This document shows, in pieces, positions 1-7,706 of a stretch of DNA of 64,000 nt; position 1 is the first letter of the stretch, and every line of letters begins with the position of its first letter. The position numbers and the translations under genes are program-made. The DNA is taken from assembly GCA_030430075.1 (NCBI GenBank), contig JAUIGN010000049.1:1-64000 (forward strand), in the 5' to 3' direction. This DNA comes from a bacterium. Lineage in GTDB: Bacteria > Planctomycetota > Planctomycetia > Pirellulales > Pirellulaceae. The notes beneath the pieces were generated by a model. That model was not told the DNA's origin, made no database searches, and was given only the letters and a program-made list of their open reading frames with translations.

Positions 1-3000
1 ACGCGCTACTGCGGCCACCCCGAGGCCTGGGAAGGGCCTCGGGGGCCGCTGTTCCCGCCCCTCGGGCCCAACGGAAATAAGCAGTCGGACTGTCCTAAAA
101 ACCCGACGCACCTCAGACTGTCTCTGCAGGATTGACAGATGCTTAATCAGCTTGTTCTTGTATTCCTCGTCTTCGTGGGCATACGAGAAAAACACCTTGG
201 CGGGCTTATCAGTCACGGCGGAATCCTCAAATTCCTTGGTTGGCTCAATTAGTGGTTCGAGCGGGTATCGCGTCAGCAGGCCTTTCGCGAGATCGGCCAG
301 AACACGATACGTCTCTTCGGCCTTGTAGTTGTACTCGACGCCCGTTTCCGGGTGAACGAAGTTGTTGTCTTCCGGTGGCTCGGGATCACGCAAGTCGTGC
401 CAGCGCGACATGGCGTCGTTCAGGCAGGATTCGGCTTGCGCGACAAGGTCGCGGACTTCGGACGGAACCTGGTCGCGATCGGCGCGATCGAAGGAATTGC
501 TGGCAAACGACTGCGCGGCTTGTAGCAAGAGAGCTTCGCCGCGTAGGTGCGAGCCCGCCACGATACCCCAGGCGTAGCCGCATTCTTCGTCGGTTGCGGC
601 GAGCAGTTCGGGCTGGCCGGTTTCCTCGTTGGCGGGGATGCCTTCGTCGAGGGCAAGTCGGATGTCGTCGAGGGCGGACTGTGGGTCGCCTAGGAGGAGG
701 TTCAGGCGGGCTCGCTCGAGGAGCAGGTCGATGTGGTAGAGGCAGTAGCCGCAGTCGCGGGCGATTCTCAAGCCTGTGCTGATGGCATGAGCGGCCAGTG
801 GTCCGCCCTGTTCAGCTCTGACACCGGACGCCAAGTGTTCTTCCGCCAAGTGAATGGCGCTGACCAATTCGCAGCGGCAAAGAAGTGACTTGTCATCGCT
901 TCCGAGAGCGTACTCTCGCGCCACGGCGTGCAAAGATTCCGCCTCCGGCGAATGACCTGCGATCGCAGAACACGTCGCCTGGGTCAGTTGCCAATGAGCG
1001 ATCACGCCTGCAGTCGTTCCGAGTTCGGGCTTGAGATTCTCCTGAAGGTCACGCGTGAATTCAGCAGCATCTTTGTAACGGCCGAGTCGTAACAGCACGT
1101 CCGCAAACCATATGGAGGCAAGAGAGCTGTCGCACAAGGGAGGTATGAATGGCAAGGACGAGCCCTGCATCTCACCCCTCAGAAATCGAGCGTAGCTTCC
1201 GAATATCGACAAGCTCTCTATCGACCCTACTTCGACAAGATCATTGCCCGCGCAACAGCGAGCTGCTGCGGACGTTGCTACCTTATAGTCCGCGAGTTCT
1301 TTCAGCCTGCCACACGAATGCGTCACGAAAATCAAGTTTACGACTGCCGGTAGGACGTCGGTACTCCAATCATCCTGGAGCGAATTCATGTGAACGATGG
1401 ATTCATCGTTTCTGTCGCGGACGAGTCGCTGTATCGTCGCATCGATGACGCATTCGTAACAGCGTTTTGCACCGACGAGGTTGCCCAGCCTGTGAAGGTA
1501 ATGTCCCCATTGGTTGATGAACACCAACTGCTCGCGTAGGTGTAGCGCGCGATAGGGTAATGATTTGCCTTCCGAGTTTCCTTTGCCCGGTGCGAGAGAA
1601 TCGTAGTGTGCCCCTGGAAGTACACCGCAGGTAAAAGCTTCGCAGATACGATGCCCTCTTTCGTGATCCCCAAGAAGATCGCTCAAGAGCTTAGTGTTTC
1701 CCATGCGATGCCAATATATGTCCCAAGCCTCCTGTACCTTTCCCAACGCCAGGGTGTGATGCACTATCTCCTCAAGCACGTCGAGCATCGTTGGGTCTCG
1801 TGGCACTAAGTCCGGGACGAGTCCCATGTCACGCAACATTGTATCGATGGCTGCCGGCTCACGTGCCAGTAGACCAGCTCCCGGAATGAAGCGAAGCAGG
1901 CCTTTGGGTTCGTCTGGAGCGCGACGAAGCTCGTTCGGGAGTTTCTGCTCCAGTCCCCGGACAATCGCTGCGTGAATAATCGGTGAGTGAGTGTGATTAA
2001 CCGTGGCGAGAAAGGCAGCACGAACAGCGACATGAACACGATAGAGAATCGTGGGAGGACCATGGTTTATGCCTTGCTGAATTTCCGCTGCTTCCACGAC
2101 TCGCAACTGTACCAACCAGTTGAGCTTCTCCTGCAATTGGATTGCGTTGAGGCGAGATAATGGTTTGCCCGAGACTCTCGTTGACTTACGGCCGGTGAAG
2201 ATGGCGGCGAGGGTCTCGCGATCGACGCCCAAGCGAAATAGGCAGATTCGCTCAAGCAGCGCAAGGGCCGCTTTGTCGCTGTCAAGCATCGCTTCGCGAT
2301 AACGATGGGCAATGCGGGTGAAACGAATACCCTGCATTAGCACGGCCCGTTTCTTGTCGTCCAGTTGCTGCTCGACCTCGTCCTGCAGCTCTTCGGCCGT
2401 GCCCAGGTTCAGCGGCGTGGATGGGTCGCCGTGGCCGTACTCCTTGATGTAGCCCCCGGCTAGGTCGATGGTCAGCGCATGCCGGCCACAGTGCTCGACG
2501 ATCGGGGCGAGTTGTAGGTCCGTGCCACGGATGCCGCGGGATCGCAGCAGGGCGATGCCGGCCGCTACGTCGATCTGGTCTACCGCGATCGTGTGGAAGA
2601 AGCGAGGGTGGCTGTCGCGGAGGTCGGTCAGGGTGAAGCGGCTGGTCACCAGCACGCTCAGCTCGCGTGCTGATCCGCAGGCGATGTGGTTCAACAGGTC
2701 ACGGAGGCTCGGACTGGTCAGTCGCCCAAAGCCACCCCGCGCGCTGCTCTCCTGCACCTTTTCCAGCCCGTCCAGAATGATCAGACCCTGGTGCCGCTGG
2801 AGGAGCGGTTTCAACAATTCAGTGGTCAGCGGCTTCTTCCAGATCTCGGCAATCCGAGTTGCCGACGCCCCTTCACCTTCGAGCCAGATCTGCAGGTGCC
2901 GGGTCAAGTTCTCCGGTTTGTCATCATCGTAGAACGAATAGACGAAGACACAGTTTGGATGGGGAAGCGGGCGATCGTGTCCGTCATCCTCTGCCGCGTC

Positions 3001-3165
3001 GTTCAGAAAACGCTCTGCAATCGCCGTCTTGCCTGCGCCACCCATGCCGACAAGTGCGCATACACCTCGACCGCCATTACGCCACCAGTCGCAGACTTGA
3101 TCGAACTCCGGTCGATGCTGCCAATCGCGAGCGCGGAGGAGGCTGTGGACGAAGTAGTTGGACAT
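1..3165 (-). CDS. STAND NTPase with helical repeats and C-terminal TIR domain (partial, runs off left edge)
   Basis: The reading frame starts at ATG 3165-3163, preceded by AGGTGG, with an in-frame TAG at 3177-3175. It stays open to base 1 with no stop, giving more than 1050 residues. The N-terminus carries a P-loop GMGGAGKT (about residues 40-47), a Walker B strand LIILD (128-132) and an LVTSR sensor strand (172-176), the arrangement of NB-ARC/STAND NTPases. A long alpha-helical, TPR-like stretch follows. Near residues 990-1015 comes VFFSYAHEDEEYKNKLIKHL, the start of a TIR domain. Family knowledge: TIR-STAND proteins sense invaders and use TIR as an NAD-cleaving or signalling effector, often in anti-phage defence; that role is inferred here. 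The TIR domain stops looking like TIR after about base 120, where the DNA becomes very GC-rich, so the gene may be interrupted. Nothing else of an operon is visible. Confidence 0.8.
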   Translation of the reverse strand, partial: MSNYFVHSLLRARDWQHRPEFDQVCDWWRNGGRGVCALVGMGGAGKTAIAERFLNDAAEDDGHDRPLPHPNCVFVYSFYDDDKPENLTRHLQIWLEGEGASATRIAEIWKKPLTTELLKPLLQRHQGLIILDGLEKVQESSARGGFGRLTSPSLRDLLNHIACGSARELSVLVTSRFTLTDLRDSHPRFFHTIAVDQIDVAAGIALLRSRGIRGTDLQLAPIVEHCGRHALTIDLAGGYIKEYGHGDPSTPLNLGTAEELQDEVEQQLDDKKRAVLMQGIRFTRIAHRYREAMLDSDKAALALLERICLFRLGVDRETLAAIFTGRKSTRVSGKPLSRLNAIQLQEKLNWLVQLRVVEAAEIQQGINHGPPTILYRVHVAVRAAFLATVNHTHSPIIHAAIVRGLEQKLPNELRRAPDEPKGLLRFIPGAGLLAREPAAIDTMLRDMGLVPDLVPRDPTMLDVLEEIVHHTLALGKVQEAWDIYWHRMGNTKLLSDLLGDHERGHRICEAFTCGVLPGAHYDSLAPGKGNSEGKSLPYRALHLREQLVFINQWGHYLHRLGNLVGAKRCYECVIDATIQRLVRDRNDESIVHMNSLQDDWSTDVLPAVVNLIFVTHSCGRLKELADYKVATSAAARCCAGNDLVEVGSIESLSIFGSYARFLRGEMQGSSLPFIPPLCDSSLASIWFADVLLRLGRYKDAAEFTRDLQENLKPELGTTAGVIAHWQLTQATCSAIAGHSPEAESLHAVAREYALGSDDKSLLCRCELVSAIHLAEEHLASGVRAEQGGPLAAHAISTGLRIARDCGYCLYHIDLLLERARLNLLLGDPQSALDDIRLALDEGIPANEETGQPELLAATDEECGYAWGIVAGSHLRGEALLLQAAQSFASNSFDRADRDQVPSEVRDLVAQAESCLNDAMSRWHDLRDPEPPEDNNFVHPETGVEYNYKAEETYRVLADLAKGLLTRYPLEPLIEPTKEFEDSAVTDKPAKVFFSYAHEDEEYKNKLIKHLSILQRQSEVRRVFRTVRLLISVGPEGREQRPPRPFPGLGVAAVAR
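11..49. repeat. GC-rich perfect stem-loop inside the anomalous left-edge segment
   Basis: Bases 18-27 (CCCCGAGGCC) and 35-44 (GGCCTCGGGG) are exact reverse complements around a 7-nt loop. An outer GCGGC (11-15) pairs with GCCGC (45-49) across a 2-nt bulge. It lies where the TIR reading frame loses family resemblance and could be part of an inserted element's end or a terminator. Function is unknown. Confidence 0.6.
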
Positions 3166-3606
3166 GACTGCCACCTAGATTTGGTTAACAGCCAAGTATT
3201 GCGAATCTCGTTGCCGCGCACCAGTTTGCGGAACACGGCAAGGCGCTCTCTCGAAGCGAGTTGCTTCCGGGGTGCGAACGCAACCAGGTTGTTAACCCAA
3301 AGGCCCGTGTCAATTGAGAGCGCGAGAGTTTCGGCGCGGTTCTGGACGAGGAGCGAAGGTGACGGCGCTCGCGCGCGACGGATAGAGGACTCTCTCCAAC
3401 GGAGAGGTCGTCGCAAACCCTTGCCAGAACGGCGGAAAAGACGAAACGCCGGGAGCTCTCACTCTCGGCGTTCTTTGTTAACTGGCTTGTCAGCGGAAAT
3501 TCCGCAAATCATAAAAGCTCCCCGAGGCGGTCTCAATCCGAACCGGGGATTCGTCGAGCTAGGCGCCTTTCGTACCAAGAGGTTACGACGATTGCCGGAG
3601 ATCGAA
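3166..3606. other. Intergenic region with inverted repeats
   Basis: There is no convincing gene here. The stretch holds the divergent control region between the TIR-STAND gene and the small HTH gene. A strong stem-loop (3445-3472, listed separately) and a short palindrome GCGGAAATTCCGC (3495-3507) stand out. The palindrome sits about 100 bp before the HTH start and could be an operator; this is inference. Confidence 0.4.
3445..3479 (+). terminator. Terminator-like stem-loop
   Basis: AACGCCGGGAG (3445-3455) pairs with CTCTCGGCGTT (3462-3472), 11 bp with one G-T pair, around a 6-nt loop, and is followed by CTTTGTT. No gene precedes it directly on the plus strand, so it may end an unseen short transcript or act in an untranslated leader. 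Confidence 0.4.
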
Positions 3607-3831
3607 ATGTTCAAGTGGAACTCGATTTCCGACCAGATTCGGTCGGAATCAGCGGTTGCCAAGCCCAAGAGAGACCGTATGCGTTTGGCCCGCTACTATC
3701 AGTCGCTGCTCGACTCTGGTGAAGTCAAAACACGGGCAGAGTTGGCACGGTTTCTTGGAGTAAGCCGAGCTAGGGTGACACAGGTTTTGAAGAGATTGGA
3801 GCCTGATGGGAGCAATACTGACGCCGCGTAG
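3607..3831 (+). CDS. Small helix-turn-helix DNA-binding protein
   Basis: This is a 74-residue protein. The middle (about 24-63) reads as a helix-turn-helix: RMRLARYYQSLLDSG, then RAELARFLGVSRARVTQVLK, with the recognition helix SRARVTQVLKRL near the C-terminus. The start at 3607 was chosen because sequence further upstream in the frame has no family resemblance. Small proteins of this kind occur near recombinases and phage-like regions in planctomycetes; no recombinase is adjacent here. The likely role is sequence-specific DNA binding, possibly of its own operator upstream. The target is unknown. Being the divergent neighbour of the TIR-STAND gene, it might regulate it, but that is only context. 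Confidence 0.6.
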   Translation: MFKWNSISDQIRSESAVAKPKRDRMRLARYYQSLLDSGEVKTRAELARFLGVSRARVTQVLKRLEPDGSNTDAA

Positions 3832-4081
3832 ATCTCGGGGCAAGACTGTGAATCAATTTGGAGAAAGACGCCTCTCAAGTTGATCCGGTTCCGTGGCGGT
3901 GGATGAACCGGCATGGCATTTCCTTGGTAGGGAAACTGTCGAGCTCAAGCCGGTAGGCCTCGGGAGAATCGATTGCGGAACTCCGTGAGCGGGATAGGTT
4001 TTGCCGCAGCAAGTCGGACGCTTTCCAGTGCAGCTATTTCGTCCTCGCGGATGTCACGGAAGTCGATGAACATAGATTGAC

Positions 4082-7000
4082 TCATGGAGTTTCGGTTTGT
4101 GACTCTTTCTCTCGCAACAACTTCGCAATTCCCGGGCGGGCTTGCTTGAGTCGGTCGAGATCAACTTCGATACCAGTCGCATCGCCGATGCCCTTGTAGA
4201 GTGCCGCGAGTCCGTCGTTCCAGTCTCCTGAGACAACGTCGATCGCCGTGTCGCCGCGGGTATTTTTGTGGGTCAGGGAACCACCGTTTTTCAGCAGGTA
4301 TTGAACAACTTCGGTGCGGCACATGAATGCAGCAACAATCAGAGGTGTATTGCCATCGCGGTTGGTTGCGTTCACGTCGGCACCCTGATCGATCAGCAAC
4401 TTGACGATTTCCAGGTTTCCGTGAAACGCAGCATCGCCAAGTGGAGTTGAACCTGTTGCGGGTCGTCGGTCGTTGATGCGGCGTGGCCGATTCTCTGTTC
4501 GCTTCTTCACTTCCTCCACGTTGCCTCGTGCAATGGCGTTTGCCAACGCGTCGCGGACATCGACCTGTGACTCAGCAAAGCTTTGCTTCAATTCCGCCGC
4601 CGCGTCAGCATCCTTGGTAACATGGAATATGAAGTCATTGCTGAACAGTCCGTTCTCGGCCTGAACCTGAATCAAGTGCATGCCCTGCTCAGGCAGTTCA
4701 TCCAGTTCAATCAGCACTTGTTCCTGTTCGTCATCCGTGACTTCGATGGAACCTTCTACACGATGTCCATCGACATAGATGCTGGCGTATTCATCAAAAC
4801 TCCGACCGCTGATTGCCATCGTGCGATTGTCTGAGTAGAGAATCGGAAACTCTTGTGCCCCACGTTGTTCGTGGATTGTGCCCAACGTCCAAAGTGCCGG
4901 TTGAGGCGATTCCACGTCTGCGTTTTCACCATGTCGCCCGGTGAACGTGCCGACGAACTTTCCATCTGAAGCGAGCTTCAGAAGTTCATAGCGGCTGAAT
5001 ACGCGACGGTCCCTGGCCTTGCTGACATAGCTGCCATCCTGAAATTCGGGATAGAACTGGAATTCGACGCGTTCCGACGCGCCGTTCTCGATAAGGACAC
5101 CTTCGCCCTCGAGCACGACGCCACCTTCGGTTGCTGCGACTTCCAACGCTCGCAGCAGATCGGTCGTCAACTCTTTTTTCACGGACGCAGTGTTCAGCGT
5201 GACTTGCCTGGCGAAGGCTCCGGAATAGCCAGTGCTGCCTTCCAAGACCATATCCCATACGGAGTTGAAGGCTTGTCGGCCGCCCCAGGAGAATTGCCAG
5301 ACACTCCGCTCGTCATTCCCGGCTTCGGCAACGCGTCGGTAAAACGGGAATTCGACAATATTCAAGCGCCCCTGAGGAAGGATCAGGAATCGGTCGTAGG
5401 CACCGCGCCACGTTGGTGCTTCCATTCCCGTTCCGGGTGTGTTAGTGCTGGTATAGAACGGCATACGATGACAGTCTCCGCAACGGTTGCTGCCTGGCGT
5501 TCCGCCAACGTCGCCGACGATGTGGAACATTCGAAAGCCGTCTTCGGCGCGTTCCGACAATTCGTTCGTATAGGCCCGACGCTGGGACGGTGGGAATGAG
5601 ACGCTGAGCAGATAGGTCGCCAGATCATCTCGCTCGGCGGCCGTAAAGCCGCCGGGTTTACCTTCATCGTTTACCGTTTCGTCACCATGTGCCTTTAGAA
5701 TCTCAGCCATGCTGACATCGACCAGATGTCGCGTGCTGGTTGTTTGGTCTTCCGGATCTGAAGTTGGCTCAACGGATGTATAAATGTTCGCGCTGTTGTT
5801 CCCACCGTAGGGATCGCCGAGGACTCCGTCCCAATGAAACGGCGCGGTGTCGCGCAGACCTCGCACTGGCATCGTTGAACGAGGCATGATCTGATTGCCG
5901 CCAGTCACGATTGGCGTCTGCAGCACCCACAACAACTGATCAGTGTTACTGTCGGGGTGGCAACTCTCACAGGAAAACGTGCCGGTCGTGGAAACATCGG
6001 CGTCATTGAACCAGGTGCGGCCCAACTTGACCTGCCGATGTGTTGGATCTTCGAGTTTGACAAATCCTGCCACCTTCGGGCTGCTCGTGTCAGATATGTC
6101 AATCAATGAGACTGTGTTGGCCACGGCATTGTAGACCCAGGCCCGCGATGCCTTGTCGCCGTCGGTATTCTCAAGAGCAATCCCGCGAGGCACAGCGCCG
6201 ACCGGCACGCGCCCGAGAACCTCACCGCTTTCCGCGTCGATAGTAAACAGTTTGTCCGATCCGGCAGCGGAGGCGACCAGCGTCGAATCATCAGCACTGA
6301 TCTGAATCGCGTAGGGCGTCGCCAGCGCCATGCCCTTCTCAGGATGCTGGGGTGGCAACGGTTCCAGATTGATGAATTCAGGCTGCTTTGCCTCGCCGTC
6401 TCGGAGACCGACCCTCGTAATCTGGTTTAGGAACGCGCGATTCTCCATCTCTTTGATGCCATGCTTTTTGGAACCCGCGCGACCGTTTGCGTCGTTTCGT
6501 GCATCCGTCTGAGTAATAAACACATGCCCCTTGGAATCGACAGTCAATCCGTACAGCAGTGTCCCCAGGGTATCAACGGTTTCGATCAATTCGTCGGTCT
6601 GCGTGTCGAACACGAACAAGTCATGGTCCGGGACATCCGGGTGTTTGACGATGTCCGTGACGTGCCCCAACGACAGGACATTGTTGACTCGAATGGAATG
6701 TTCCCAGGCATCAAACGTGACCAGTTCACCATCGATGTCTTCTTTTTTTCCACCAGAGAGCTGCGTCCTGTTGTTTGACTCGAACGGGATGACGTATAGA
6801 CGGCCGTCGCGGACTGCGATTGCACGCGGGTCCTGGGCAGGAATGCGGAGACGCTTCACAATTTCGCGGGTGGCAACATCCACGACCGCGATCTGATTCT
6901 CGGACGACAATGCGACGTAGGCCTTTTCGTTACTGGCGAACGCGATGCCGATCGGCTCATCGAAGGTGGTGGCCTTCGTTTCCGGGTCAAACTCTTGGAT

Positions 7001-7420
7001 CGTCGCAATGACCTGCAGGTAGGTGAGGCTTTCAGCATCGTTGTCAATCACGCTGACGGAATCGGAGACGTGATTAGACACCCACACTTCCTTGCCATCC
7101 GGACGCAGGGCAATGCCGACAGGATCGATGCCAACGTTGATGCGGGTTCGAACCTTCTGCGTTGCGGCGTCAATGACATCGACCGTGTCGGCGGGAGTGT
7201 TTGCCACGAACACTGTCCCGTTGTGGACAGCAATCGGGTTGGCATGAGGACTGGCGAATGTCGGATGTCCAATTCGGAGCGGTTTGCGAGGAGCGGTGCC
7301 GCGATTTCCACTGGACGAGGGAGCAGCCGAAACACCAGAAGTGTTTCCGCCGGGAATGGCAATGGAACACAGGATGGTTGCACTCAGGATTGTCAGGCCA
7401 AGTATGGTGAATCGATTCAT
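4082..7420 (-). CDS. Secreted beta-propeller / di-haem cytochrome / IPT / ankyrin protein
   Basis: This is a 1112-residue protein with an N-terminal signal peptide (hydrophobic ILGLTILSATILCSIAIPG). Residues about 45-450 are YVTN-type beta-propeller repeats (for example TVDVIDAATQKVRTRINVG and VWVSNHVSDSVSVID). A cytochrome c peroxidase-like part follows with two haem motifs, CESCH (about 485) and CGDCH (about 647). Residues about 860-940 resemble an IPT/TIG immunoglobulin-like fold. The last ~120 residues are ankyrin repeats (STPLGDAAFHGNLEIVKLLI, NTPLIVAAFMCRTEVVQYLL). It probably acts in the periplasm in electron transfer or as an oxidoreductase; the substrate is unknown. It is the last gene of the sigma/ankyrin/cytochrome operon, 70 bp after the small membrane protein. 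Ankyrin repeats at the end of an exported cytochrome are unusual. Confidence 0.8.
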   Translation of the reverse strand: MNRFTILGLTILSATILCSIAIPGGNTSGVSAAPSSSGNRGTAPRKPLRIGHPTFASPHANPIAVHNGTVFVANTPADTVDVIDAATQKVRTRINVGIDPVGIALRPDGKEVWVSNHVSDSVSVIDNDAESLTYLQVIATIQEFDPETKATTFDEPIGIAFASNEKAYVALSSENQIAVVDVATREIVKRLRIPAQDPRAIAVRDGRLYVIPFESNNRTQLSGGKKEDIDGELVTFDAWEHSIRVNNVLSLGHVTDIVKHPDVPDHDLFVFDTQTDELIETVDTLGTLLYGLTVDSKGHVFITQTDARNDANGRAGSKKHGIKEMENRAFLNQITRVGLRDGEAKQPEFINLEPLPPQHPEKGMALATPYAIQISADDSTLVASAAGSDKLFTIDAESGEVLGRVPVGAVPRGIALENTDGDKASRAWVYNAVANTVSLIDISDTSSPKVAGFVKLEDPTHRQVKLGRTWFNDADVSTTGTFSCESCHPDSNTDQLLWVLQTPIVTGGNQIMPRSTMPVRGLRDTAPFHWDGVLGDPYGGNNSANIYTSVEPTSDPEDQTTSTRHLVDVSMAEILKAHGDETVNDEGKPGGFTAAERDDLATYLLSVSFPPSQRRAYTNELSERAEDGFRMFHIVGDVGGTPGSNRCGDCHRMPFYTSTNTPGTGMEAPTWRGAYDRFLILPQGRLNIVEFPFYRRVAEAGNDERSVWQFSWGGRQAFNSVWDMVLEGSTGYSGAFARQVTLNTASVKKELTTDLLRALEVAATEGGVVLEGEGVLIENGASERVEFQFYPEFQDGSYVSKARDRRVFSRYELLKLASDGKFVGTFTGRHGENADVESPQPALWTLGTIHEQRGAQEFPILYSDNRTMAISGRSFDEYASIYVDGHRVEGSIEVTDDEQEQVLIELDELPEQGMHLIQVQAENGLFSNDFIFHVTKDADAAAELKQSFAESQVDVRDALANAIARGNVEEVKKRTENRPRRINDRRPATGSTPLGDAAFHGNLEIVKLLIDQGADVNATNRDGNTPLIVAAFMCRTEVVQYLLKNGGSLTHKNTRGDTAIDVVSGDWNDGLAALYKGIGDATGIEVDLDRLKQARPGIAKLLREKESQTETP

Positions 7421-7490
7421 TTATCAAGTTCCTCATGTCCGCTGAAATCAGCGTGTTGTTTGTTTTCTGTCCGCTTTGAAGGCCTCGCGT

Positions 7491-7706
7491 TCAAACGTTC
7501 GACCAGATGACTCCGGAGGCCCAGAGAATGCCGAGCGCCGCGACGATCAATCCGCTGACCTGGAAGAAACGATGGACCGCATCGCCCCACAGAATTCTTG
7601 AGCGAGCAACCAGCAACCGGTAGACCACGAAGTCACTCTTCACCGTGCCGCAGACGAGCATGAACAGCCCGATGATTGCCATGAGTGTTCCCCAGAACCA
7701 GTGCAT
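7491..7706 (-). CDS. Small two-helix membrane protein
   Basis: This 71-residue protein has two predicted transmembrane helices (about 4-20 and 49-66) separated by a short basic loop (RLLVARSRILWGDAVHRF). Its ATG (7706-7704) directly follows the stop (TAG, 7709-7707) of the cytochrome gene upstream, so translation is probably coupled. It may anchor or assemble the neighbouring cytochromes. No family was recognised. Confidence 0.65.
   Translation of the reverse strand: MHWFWGTLMAIIGLFMLVCGTVKSDFVVYRLLVARSRILWGDAVHRFFQVSGLIVAALGILWASGVIWSNV

Noticed and set aside
2686..3831. Long plus-strand open frame ending in the HTH protein
   Set aside because: Most of it lies opposite the STAND NTPase gene; only the last 74 codons show protein-like conservation.
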